A stretch of 9,346 bases of DNA from Anaerolineaceae bacterium. GTDB lineage: Bacteria > Chloroflexota > Anaerolineae > JAAYZQ01. The position numbers were made by a program, and so were the translations under genes. This document shows positions 1-5,185 of the stretch, one piece after another (the first letter of the stretch is position 1; each line of letters opens with the position of its first letter). The stretch is from contig JAAYZQ010000004.1 of NCBI GenBank assembly GCA_012514775.1, positions 1 to 9,346 on the forward strand, read 5' to 3'. The notes below the pieces were generated by a model that did no database searches, was not told the origin of the DNA, and was given only the letters and a program-made list of their open reading frames with translations.

Positions 1-524
1 CGGCCTGCGAGCGGGTCTTTGGCCAGGTGAAGGGCGGCAGTTGGGCGCGGCACCTGGCCCTGGTAGAGGACACGGCCCGGACTTTTCCGGGGCGGGCGGC
101 GGTGCACCTCATCGTCGGGCTGGGCGAGACAGAGCAAGAGATGGCCGCGCGCATCCAGTGGGCCCACGACCTGGGAGCCACGGTGGGGCTCTTTGCCTTC
201 ACCCCCGTGCGGGGCACGCACCTTGCCCACCTGCCGCCGCCGCCCCTGCCCGTCTATCGCCGCATGCAGATGGCCCGTTGGCTCATCGTCCACGGGCTGG
301 CCCGGGCGCAAGACATGTCTTTCGACGCGGCGGGGGCCCTGGTGGGCTACGGAGTGCCTCTGCCGGACGACGGGCAGGCATTTCGCACGTCCGGCTGCCC
401 CGATTGCAACCGCCCCTTTTACAACGAGCAGCCGGGCGGGACGCTCTACAACTATCCCTGGCCCCCGAGCCCCGCGGAAGCGGCGCAGGCGCTAACCGAG
501 ATGGAGGTCCAGGAGGATGTTTGA
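1..524 (+). CDS. Radical SAM protein, biotin-synthase-like (candidate LipS-type lipoyl synthase), 3' part
   Basis: This is the C-terminal part of a radical SAM enzyme. The frame is open from the left edge (first full codon at 3), so the real start and the N-terminal CxxxCxxC cluster motif lie outside the window. Visible are the biotin-synthase-like stretch HLIVGLGETEQEMAAR (around 103-150), which belongs to the late strands of the barrel, and a C-terminal TSGCPDCNRPFYNE segment (390-430) with a Cys pair at 396-398 and 405-407 that could bind an auxiliary cluster. The stop TGA overlaps proC by 8 bp. A lipoyl-transfer gene lies two genes downstream. In archaea and some bacteria, pairs of such biotin-synthase-like proteins (LipS1/LipS2) replace LipA and insert sulfur into octanoyl groups. 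The general family is clear; the lipoyl synthase role is inference from the neighbourhood and the C-terminal Cys motif. Another biotin-synthase-like sulfur-insertion or thiazole-type enzyme remains possible. Confidence 0.8.
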   Translation, partial: ACERVFGQVKGGSWARHLALVEDTARTFPGRAAVHLIVGLGETEQEMAARIQWAHDLGATVGLFAFTPVRGTHLAHLPPPPLPVYRRMQMARWLIVHGLARAQDMSFDAAGALVGYGVPLPDDGQAFRTSGCPDCNRPFYNEQPGGTLYNYPWPPSPAEAAQALTEMEVQEDV

Positions 525-1335
525 GGCCAGGACGATTGCCTTTGTGGGTAGCGGCATCATGGCCGAGGCCATGATCAAGGGGCTGCTGCGCCAGGGCCTG
601 GTGCTGCCACAGCAGGTGGTGGCCAGCGGCCCGCGGCGCGAGCGGGGGCAGGAGCTGTTCGACCGTTACCAGGTGCGGACGACCACGGACAACGTAGAGG
701 CCGTCCGTGGCGCCGACCTGGTCGTCCTGGCCGTCAAGCCACAGGTTCTGAGCCGCGTGCTGGAGGAGCTGAGTGGGGCCATCGGCCGCGAGATCCTGGT
801 AATATCCATCGTGGCCGGGGCGCGCATGGCCGCCATCCAGGAAAAGCTGGGGGCCGCGGCCGTGGTACGAGTCATGCCCAACACGCCGGCCCAGATTGGC
901 ATGGGTATCTCGGTCTGGACGGCGACCGAGGTGACCACAGAGGTGCAGCGGCAGCAGGCGCTGGCCCTTCTCACGGCCCTGGGCGAAGAGGTGTACGTGG
1001 ACGACGAGGGCTACCTGGACATGGCGACGGCCCTGAGCGGTACCGGGCCGGCCTACGTCTTCTTGCTCATGGAGGCCATGGTCGACGCCGGCGTCCACCT
1101 GGGTTTTTCGCGGTACGTGTCAGAGAGGCTGGTGATTGCCACGCTGCGGGGCAGCGTGGAGTACGCGCGCCAGTCACCGCGCCACCTGGCTGCGTTGCGC
1201 AACCAGGTGACTTCGCCTGGAGGCACGTCGGCCGAGGCGCTCTACCACCTGGAGAAGGGCGGCCTGCGCACGGTGCTCTCGCGGGCCATCTGGGCCGCTT
1301 ACCAACGCTCCCGGTCGCTGGGGGACCGGTCCTGA
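517..1335 (+). CDS. proC: Pyrroline-5-carboxylate reductase
   Basis: ProC reduces 1-pyrroline-5-carboxylate to L-proline with NAD(P)H, the last step of proline synthesis in the cytoplasm. The 272-residue length is normal for the family. The N-terminal Rossmann motif FVGSGIMAEAM (residues 9-19) binds the dinucleotide. VLAVKPQ and RVMPNTPAQIG (from residue 118) are typical family blocks. The helical C-terminal half carries the signature SGTGPAYVF (from residue 174) and the TSPGGTSAEAL block that lines the substrate pocket. The start ATG at 517 is supported by GGAGG at 503-507, nine bases upstream, and lies inside the end of the radical SAM gene, so the two are translationally coupled. The lipM-like gene follows after 13 bp. 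Nothing looks damaged. Its place between two probable lipoylation genes has no obvious metabolic reason. Confidence 0.96.
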   Translation: MFEARTIAFVGSGIMAEAMIKGLLRQGLVLPQQVVASGPRRERGQELFDRYQVRTTTDNVEAVRGADLVVLAVKPQVLSRVLEELSGAIGREILVISIVAGARMAAIQEKLGAAAVVRVMPNTPAQIGMGISVWTATEVTTEVQRQQALALLTALGEEVYVDDEGYLDMATALSGTGPAYVFLLMEAMVDAGVHLGFSRYVSERLVIATLRGSVEYARQSPRHLAALRNQVTSPGGTSAEALYHLEKGGLRTVLSRAIWAAYQRSRSLGDRS

Positions 1336-1348
1336 GAGAGGAATATAG

Positions 1349-2185
1349 ATGACCGAGACCGAGGGAAGAAGCTTTCCGGCCGCGACCTGGCGGCTGATCC
1401 TTGACGGCGAGGCCGATGGCCCGACCAACATGGCCCTGGACGACGCCATCCTGGAGGCCGTGGGCGCCGAAGCCAGCCCGCCGACGCTGCGATTTTACGG
1501 CTGGTCGCCGCCCTGCCTGACCCTGGGCCGCAGCCAGCCCCAGGCCGAGGCCGATCTGGAAGCCTGCCGCGCCGCCGGGGTGCACGTGGTGCGCCGGCCG
1601 TCGGGCGGGCAGGCCATCCTGCACACCGACGAGCTGACCTACTCTATCGCCCTGCGGCAGGCCGATCCCCGGGCGGAGGGTGGCGTGCTGGAGGTCTATC
1701 GCCTCCTGAGCGACGGCCTCCTGTTGGGCCTGAATCGCCTGGGTGTCGGCGCGGTGAGCGCGGCCGGCAAGGCGGACGCCGGCGTGAAGACGCCCATCTG
1801 CTTCGAGACCCCCTCGGCCTACGAGATCGTGGCCAACGGGCTCAAGCTGGTGGGCAGCGCCCAATGGCGCGCCCGGGGCGCTGTGCTGCAGCACGGCACC
1901 CTGCCGCTTCAGGGCGACCTGGGCCGCATCGTCCATTACCTGTCGTTCCCCGAGACAGAGCGCGAGGAGCAGGCCAGGCGGCTGCTGGCCCGCGCGACGA
2001 CACTGGAAGCGGTGTTGGGCTGCCGCCTGCCCTTTGACCAGGTGGCTGACGCCCTGGCCGCCGGCCTGGCCCAGGTCCTGAACGTCACCCTGGCGCCGGG
2101 CTCCTTCAGCGCCGGCGAGCAGGCCCGCGCGGCCGAGCTGAGGCGCACGCGCTACACGGATCCGGAGTGGACCGCGCGCCGCTAA
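1349..2185 (+). CDS. lipM: Lipoate/octanoate protein transferase, LipM type (biotin/lipoate A/B protein ligase family)
   Basis: The protein (278 residues) belongs to the biotin/lipoate A/B ligase fold. Visible blocks are the N-terminal PTNMALDDAIL, then LRFYGWSPPCLTLGRSQ, the RRPSGGQAILHTDELTYS loop that binds the acyl/adenylate moiety, and NGLKLVGSAQ with Lys166, followed by LQHGTLPL. Cys151 in the segment ICFETPSAYE sits where octanoyltransferase LipM of Bacillus subtilis has its catalytic Cys150. This favours an octanoyl-ACP:protein transferase that works through a thioester, rather than an ATP-using LplA ligase. Likely role: putting octanoate on GcvH or E2 domains before sulfur insertion. 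Start ATG 1349 has GAGAGG (1337-1342) upstream and follows proC by 13 bp, so it is the third gene of the operon. The fold is certain, LipM versus LplA is inference from the cysteine, and substrate and acceptor cannot be read from sequence. Confidence 0.88.
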   Translation: MTETEGRSFPAATWRLILDGEADGPTNMALDDAILEAVGAEASPPTLRFYGWSPPCLTLGRSQPQAEADLEACRAAGVHVVRRPSGGQAILHTDELTYSIALRQADPRAEGGVLEVYRLLSDGLLLGLNRLGVGAVSAAGKADAGVKTPICFETPSAYEIVANGLKLVGSAQWRARGAVLQHGTLPLQGDLGRIVHYLSFPETEREEQARRLLARATTLEAVLGCRLPFDQVADALAAGLAQVLNVTLAPGSFSAGEQARAAELRRTRYTDPEWTARR

Positions 2186-2208
2186 TCCCCCGCCAACTTC
2201 TCGCTGCC

Positions 2209-2234
2209 CCACGCCCCGTGGATTATTCATTAAT
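2209..2234 (+). terminator. Weak possible terminator hairpin after the lipM-like gene
   Basis: A short perfect hairpin (CCACG, loop CCC, CGTGG, 2209-2221) lies 23 bp after the lipM-like stop and is followed by an A/T-rich stretch without a clean T run. It could slow or end transcription of the operon. The evidence is weak because the stem has only five pairs. Confidence 0.3.
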
Positions 2235-2244
2235 ATAATAAGAA

Positions 2245-2273
2245 TTGACAAATCATGCCTGGCGTGCTATAAT
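2245..2273 (+). promoter_or_regulatory. Consensus sigma70-type promoter with extended -10, upstream of the SufR-like regulator
   Basis: A perfect -35 box TTGACA (2245-2250) and a perfect -10 box TATAAT (2268-2273) are separated by the ideal 17 bp. A TGC just before the -10 makes it an extended -10 promoter. The A/T-rich stretch 2222-2244 upstream looks like an UP element. Transcription should begin near 2280, which leaves a leader of about 90 nt before the regulator. The spacer holds a 13-bp imperfect palindrome, CATGCCTGGCGTG (2254-2266), that could be an operator for autoregulation. A tandem GTGAGC pair (2278-2289) lies at the expected start site. Confidence 0.88.
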
Positions 2274-2369
2274 GCTCGTGAGCGTGAGCGAGGGCAGCCA
2301 GCCACTGGCACGGGTGCAGCGCGGCACTTGCCCATGCTGAGTTGCTTTTGGACAGAAAGGAATATTGCA

Positions 2370-2993
2370 ATGCAAAGCACACGCCAAGAGATCCTCACAA
2401 TTCTGAAGGAAGAGCGACAGGCGACAGTAGAAGATCTGGCGGAGCGCCTGGAGCTTACGCCCATGACCATTCGCCACCACTTGAATGTCCTGCAGGCCCA
2501 GGCCCTGGTCGCCGCCTCGAAAGTGCGCCGCTCCAAGAAGGTAGGACGGCCGCGGTTGGTCTATACGCTTACCGAGGCCGCCGACGCCCTCTTTCCCCAG
2601 GGATATGGGGAGCTGGCACGCCACCTGGTCACCGAGGTCAAGGATTCCGTCGGCCAGGCACAGACGGAGGCCATCTTCCGCCGCATAGCCGAGCGCGTGG
2701 CCGACGAAGCGCCGCCGTCGGTGGAGGGCCAGAGCTTTGAGGAGCGCCTCGACCAGGTGGTCGACTTTTTGCAGGAGCAGGGCTTCTTGAGCCGCTGGGA
2801 AAAGAACAACGAGGGGTACGTCCTCATCAACGTCAACTGCCCCTACCGGCGCATCAGCCAGCAGCATGGCGAGGTCTGTCTCCTGGACACCGAGCTGATC
2901 CGGCGCTTGCTTGGTGTCGAGCCCAGGCGCGAGTCCAGCATGGCGGCCGGTGACGGGTCGTGCCGCTACCTCGTCGTGCCGCCCAACGGGTAG
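2370..2993 (+). CDS. SufR-like winged-helix regulator with three putative Fe-S ligand cysteines
   Basis: This 207-residue transcription regulator resembles the COG2345/SufR group. An N-terminal winged helix-turn-helix (about residues 5-67) contains TVEDLAERLELTPMTIRHHLNVL, and the wing ends in KKVGRPRLVYTL. A helical linker follows, then a C-terminal domain with Cys157 (NCPYR), Cys170 (GEVCLLD) and Cys198 (GDGSCRY). The C-X12-C spacing and third cysteine 28 residues on are as I remember for the Fe-S ligands of cyanobacterial SufR, a repressor of the suf genes that senses cluster status. The start is taken as ATG 2370 because AGAAAGGA (2354-2361) precedes it at good distance. An in-frame ATG at 2328 would lie in the leader and lacks a ribosome site. 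The gene stands alone between its own promoter and a strong terminator, with no suf genes beside it. The family is clear; the target genes are unknown. Confidence 0.85.
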   Translation: MQSTRQEILTILKEERQATVEDLAERLELTPMTIRHHLNVLQAQALVAASKVRRSKKVGRPRLVYTLTEAADALFPQGYGELARHLVTEVKDSVGQAQTEAIFRRIAERVADEAPPSVEGQSFEERLDQVVDFLQEQGFLSRWEKNNEGYVLINVNCPYRRISQQHGEVCLLDTELIRRLLGVEPRRESSMAAGDGSCRYLVVPPNG

Positions 2994-3025
2994 TCCCGGG
3001 AAGCGACAGACCGCAGGTCGACAGG

Positions 3026-3061
3026 GCCTGGCCCTCAACAGGGGGTCAGGCTCTTTTATTT
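3026..3061 (+). terminator. Intrinsic terminator of the regulator gene
   Basis: A stem pairs 3026-3035 with 3042-3051: GCCTGGCCC against GGGTCAGGC with one internal G-T pair and a closing T-G pair. The loop is six bases, and the stem is followed directly by TCTTTTATTT (3052-3061). It begins 32 bp after the TAG stop of the SufR-like gene and is a textbook rho-independent terminator. Confidence 0.88.
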
Positions 3062-3071
3062 GTGGCCGTGG

Positions 3072-3101
3072 TTGGTGACAGGGGCGCGCCTGTGCTATAA
3101 T
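3072..3101 (+). promoter_or_regulatory. Second extended -10 promoter, with a palindrome in the spacer
   Basis: TATAAT (3096-3101) is preceded by TGTGC, giving an extended -10 box identical over GTGCTATAAT to the promoter of the SufR-like gene. The -35 is weaker: TTGGTG (3072-3077, 18-bp spacer) or GTGACA (3075-3080, 15-bp spacer). The spacer contains the near-perfect 16-bp palindrome ACAGGGGCGCGCCTGT (3078-3093, one mismatched pair), which is a good operator candidate. Transcription would start near 3108 and run into the methyltransferase remnant and the repeats. I see no terminator before the GxxExxY gene, so this promoter may now serve that gene. Confidence 0.72.
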
Positions 3102-3181
3102 TGGCTGGAACAAACGGGATCTCTTCCACGGAGAAAAACAATAGGGATGATTGCCTTTCATTGCTTGCAGGAGCTACCATC

Positions 3182-3351
3182 GTGAGCCAACCACGCCGCG
3201 CGCACTTGTTCGACCGGTGGGCGGGATGCGTGTCCTGGATCTGGGCATCGGGACCGGCAACCTGGCCCTGTGCCTGGCGCGCCTGGGCTGCGCGGCGTTG
3301 GAGAAGAGAAGGGCAGAACTGAGCGGCATGGCAACATCCGTTGGTTTCTAA
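3182..3351 (+). pseudogene. Remnant of a SAM-dependent methyltransferase (first copy)
   Basis: A GTG start at 3182 with AGGAG at 3169-3173 opens the frame VSQPRRAHLFDRWAG, a typical beginning of class I methyltransferases. About 45 bp in, the meaningful reading jumps to another frame, where GMRVLDLGIGTGNLALCLARLGC (about 3226-3291) gives the glycine-rich SAM-binding motif I. In intact relatives, several dozen residues should separate the FDRW segment from motif I, so DNA appears to have been lost here with a frame change. The motif I frame then runs straight into the 72-bp repeat and ends at TAA 3349-3351 as ALEKRRAELSG plus a few residues; the rest of the enzyme is absent. Promoter, ribosome site and motif I are well preserved, so the decay seems fairly recent. 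The ancestral substrate cannot be told. Confidence 0.72.
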
Positions 3352-3361
3352 ATCCGTTGTT
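3290..3361 (+). repeat. 72-bp direct repeat, copy 1
   Basis: Positions 3290-3361 match 3408-3479 at 71 of 72 bases (C at 3339, T at 3457). The copy contains ATCCGTTG twice (3336-3343 and 3352-3359). Its left end forms the last codons and stop of the first methyltransferase remnant. Its right end is one arm of the inverted repeat 3350-3388. Confidence 0.95.
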
Positions 3362-3388
3362 GTCTTGTGGGAATAGAACAACGGATTT
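3350..3388. repeat. 12-bp perfect inverted repeat between the direct repeats
   Basis: AAATCCGTTGTT (3350-3361) is the exact reverse complement of AACAACGGATTT (3377-3388), with a 15-base loop. The stem straddles the end of direct repeat copy 1. No T run follows, so it does not look like a terminator. A nearby tandem GGAATAGAAC (3370-3379 and 3389-3398) shows further local duplication. Confidence 0.93.
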
Positions 3389-3407
3389 GGAATAGAACGG
3401 ATGGAGC

Positions 3408-3479
3408 GCGCGGCGTTGGAGAAGAGAAGGGCAGAACTGAGCGGCATGGCAACATCTGTTGGTTTCTAAATCCGTTGTT
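3408..3479 (+). repeat. 72-bp direct repeat, copy 2
   Basis: This second copy of the repeat at 3290-3361 starts 118 bp later and ends 19 bp before the ATG of the GxxExxY gene. The single difference, T at 3457, turns CAACATCCGTTG of copy 1 into CAACATCTGTTG, which improves its internal symmetry. The ribosome site of the next gene lies just outside the repeat. Confidence 0.95.
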
Positions 3480-3498
3480 TTCCCTGGAGAGTGAACCC

Positions 3499-4302
3499 AT
3501 GTCACAGCTCATTCATCGACAGCTCAGCTACGCGGTACGCGGGGTGCTCCTGGATGTGTATAACAAGCTTGGGCCGGGGCTCCCGGAGGACTATTACCGG
3601 GATGCTGTTGCCCTGGGGCTGGAAGCCCGCGGTATGCGGTGCGAGGCGGAAAAACCGTTCGAGGTCTATTACGAGGGGGAACAGGTGGGCTTGTACTATG
3701 TCGACCTGTGGGTGGAGGAGGGCAAGCTCCTGCTGGAGCTGAAGGTGGCTCCGGCCATCGAGCCGATCCACAAAGCCCAGGCTTTGTCCTACCTGAAGGT
3801 CACGGACGCGGATCTGGCCCTCGTCGCCAACTTTGGCGGCCCTTCGGCCGAAATCGAGCGGCTACCCAACTTCTTGCGGGACCGGCGGCCCGAGTTCGTG
3901 TGGGAGCGACGGCCAGCCCCAACCGACCTGCTTCACGCTGAGCTGGTGGGGCGGATCCAGGAGGTCTGCCATCGCGTCCACTGGGTGCTGGGACCGGGGT
4001 TCCTGCACCACGTGTATCGACGGGCAAGTATGATAGAGCTGCGACGCGCCGGTCTGGACTACGAGTACGTCAAGCGACTGCCGGTGGAGTATCTGGGCCA
4101 CCTGCTGGGTTACCGCGATACGCGCCTGATCCTCGTCGAGGGTAAGGTGGGACTGGCCACCTTTGCGCTGCGCAGCACGGACGCGGCCCTGGAAGGGCGT
4201 CTCAAGTCGATTCTGCGGTGCCTGCAGTTGGCGTTGGGGTTGATGGCTAATTTCTATGGGAAAAGGCCGTCCATTATCCCAACGCGGGTCCAGGCCGGCT
4301 GA
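3499..4302 (+). CDS. Double GxxExxY (PD-(D/E)XK-like) protein with a degenerate second domain
   Basis: The 267-residue protein holds two copies of the GxxExxY domain, which normally forms a stand-alone protein of about 130 residues and is placed in the PD-(D/E)XK nuclease superfamily. Copy one (about 1-130) has the name motif G27-x-x-E30-x-x-Y33 in LGPGLPEDYY, then the catalytic-looking pattern D69 (YYVDLWVEE) and E80-L-K82, then the SYLKVT/LVANFG end. Copy two (about 150-260) has LGPGFLHHVY with His170 in place of the Glu, lacks about six residues around the expected Asp, reads E214-G-K216 instead of ELK, and ends in GLMANFYGK. The start ATG 3499 has GGAGAG (3485-3490) upstream; longer in-frame starts would overlap the repeat. 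A direct repeat lies just before it and a methyltransferase remnant begins 13 bp after it. The biological role of the family is not established, and nuclease activity is inferred only. Confidence 0.85.
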   Translation: MSQLIHRQLSYAVRGVLLDVYNKLGPGLPEDYYRDAVALGLEARGMRCEAEKPFEVYYEGEQVGLYYVDLWVEEGKLLLELKVAPAIEPIHKAQALSYLKVTDADLALVANFGGPSAEIERLPNFLRDRRPEFVWERRPAPTDLLHAELVGRIQEVCHRVHWVLGPGFLHHVYRRASMIELRRAGLDYEYVKRLPVEYLGHLLGYRDTRLILVEGKVGLATFALRSTDAALEGRLKSILRCLQLALGLMANFYGKRPSIIPTRVQAG

Positions 4303-4315
4303 GGAGGAACTGCCC

Positions 4316-4678
4316 ATGAAGACGATCCAACGGGAATGGGACTGGTGGGCATACCACTATCGCGTCGTACATCGCAGCCAGATCCCCGGCATCGGCCGGT
4401 GGGACGACGAGCTGGTGGAGCTCATCGTCCACGTCCTGGAGCTCAAGCCCGGCGACCGGGTGCTTGACCTGGCCTGCGGCAGCGGCGACCACGCGCGCCG
4501 CCTGGCCCCGCGCGGCCTGGACGTGCTGGGCGTGGACATTTCCCCCAGCTTGGTGGCCCACTGCCGGGAGCGGGCCGCGGAGCAGGGCCTGGCGCCTGCC
4601 CGCTTCGAGGTGGGCGACGACTAGGACCACTATGACAACCTGGTGCTGGTGGGGGAAAAGAGAAGGGCGGATCTGTAA
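4316..4678 (+). pseudogene. Remnant of a second SAM-dependent methyltransferase, internally deleted, with in-frame TAG
   Basis: ATG 4316 with GAGGAGG (4301-4307) opens a good class I methyltransferase N terminus. After MKTIQREWDWWAYHYR come motif I VLDLACGSG (residues 49-57), LGVDISPSLVAHCRERA and FEVGDD. A TAG at 4622-4624 then stops it after 102 residues. The same frame continues as DHYDNLVLVGEKRRADL to TAA 4676-4678, which looks like the last strand and C terminus of such enzymes. About 130-150 residues that should lie between (motifs II-III and the lid region) are missing, so an internal deletion joined start and end. The open part is too short for a working methyltransferase. It follows the GxxExxY gene by 13 bp with its ribosome site intact, so a truncated 102-residue peptide could still be made. 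Confidence 0.75.
4654..4675 (+). repeat. Short degenerate third match to the direct repeat
   Basis: This 22-base stretch at the 3' end of the second methyltransferase remnant matches the start of both direct repeat copies (3300-3321 and 3418-3439) with three differences, and in the same reading frame gives EKRRADL where copy 1 gives EKRRAEL. It may be homologous gene-end sequence rather than a mobile repeat. A chance match of an A/G-rich string is not excluded. Confidence 0.45.
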
Positions 4679-4687
4679 AGGAACCCC

Positions 4688-5155
4688 TCATGGCCGGTCC
4701 GCGCCCACTGCCTGCCACGTGCCGTCGTCGTAGAGCAGGTGGGCAGTGCCGCCGGCGCCGCCTAACGGGGCGTCGGTCCAGACCAGGAGCCCGCCGTTAA
4801 AGCGTTGCACCCAGCCGTCCACCGAGCGCTCGTTTTCCGTGGCCCAGCCGATGGCCGCCTGGGCGCCGCCCATCTGCTCGCGCCACACCTTGCCGAATCC
4901 GCGCTGCGGCTGCCGGGGAGGGGGCGGCAGGGCCGGATCGTAGGTCAGATCCTGCCCGTCGACCCACGTATCGTCAAAGGCCTGCCACGTGCCCGAGGAG
5001 AGCAGGACATAGATGCGCCGCGGGCCCGAATCCCAGATCATGGTGCCCTGCTCGAAGGGCTGCTGGGCCAGCATCCTCTGCTCCGCCTGCCCGGCGGGGC
5101 AGCCCAGGCGCCCGGCCGCCTGCTGCCAGGCGGCGCGAAACTGCACCGGTTCCAT
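4688..5155 (-). CDS. LGFP-like C-terminal domain cut off from the giant repeat protein by a TAG
   Basis: The frame from ATG 5155 to TGA 4688 codes for 155 residues. It is in the same frame as the giant protein gene upstream: only the TAG at 5186-5188 and ten sense codons (APTPSATPCP) separate them, continuing the Pro/Thr linker. No ribosome site is seen before ATG 5155. It is therefore best read as the detached C-terminal domain of that protein, probably made only if the TAG is read through. The domain has two LGFP-like units: LGCPAGQAEQ to QPFEQGTMIW and IYVLLSSGTWQAFDDTW, then IGWATENERS to QRFNGGLLVW and HLLYDDGTWQAV. Such units occur at the ends of secreted or envelope proteins and are thought to bind the cell wall. 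The gene ends 9 bp from the methyltransferase remnant on the opposite strand, with no clear terminator between. Confidence 0.65.
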   Translation of the reverse strand: MEPVQFRAAWQQAAGRLGCPAGQAEQRMLAQQPFEQGTMIWDSGPRRIYVLLSSGTWQAFDDTWVDGQDLTYDPALPPPPRQPQRGFGKVWREQMGGAQAAIGWATENERSVDGWVQRFNGGLLVWTDAPLGGAGGTAHLLYDDGTWQAVGADRP

Positions 5156-5185
5156 GGGGCAGGGTGTGGCACTCGGCGTGGGTGC

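Noticed and set aside
1067..2251. A 394-codon open frame on the minus strand opposite proC and the lipM-like gene.
   Set aside because: It is a GC-driven shadow: low-complexity Gly/Ala/Arg/Gln-rich product, no domain, and it overlaps two genes with clear family motifs.
2292..2333. A structured leader ahead of the SufR-like gene (GGGCA/TGCCC and CGGGTGC/GCACTTG pairings) as a riboswitch.
   Set aside because: Only short overlapping stems with G-T pairs; no known riboswitch core is recognised.
2253..3161. A 302-codon minus-strand open frame opposite the SufR-like gene, including its terminator and promoters.
   Set aside because: It runs through an evident promoter and terminator and shows no recognisable protein motif.
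3367..3498. A longer start (GTG 3367) for the GxxExxY gene.
   Set aside because: The extra 44 codons fall in the repeat, have no ribosome site and do not match the family; ATG 3499 has GGAGAG at the right distance.
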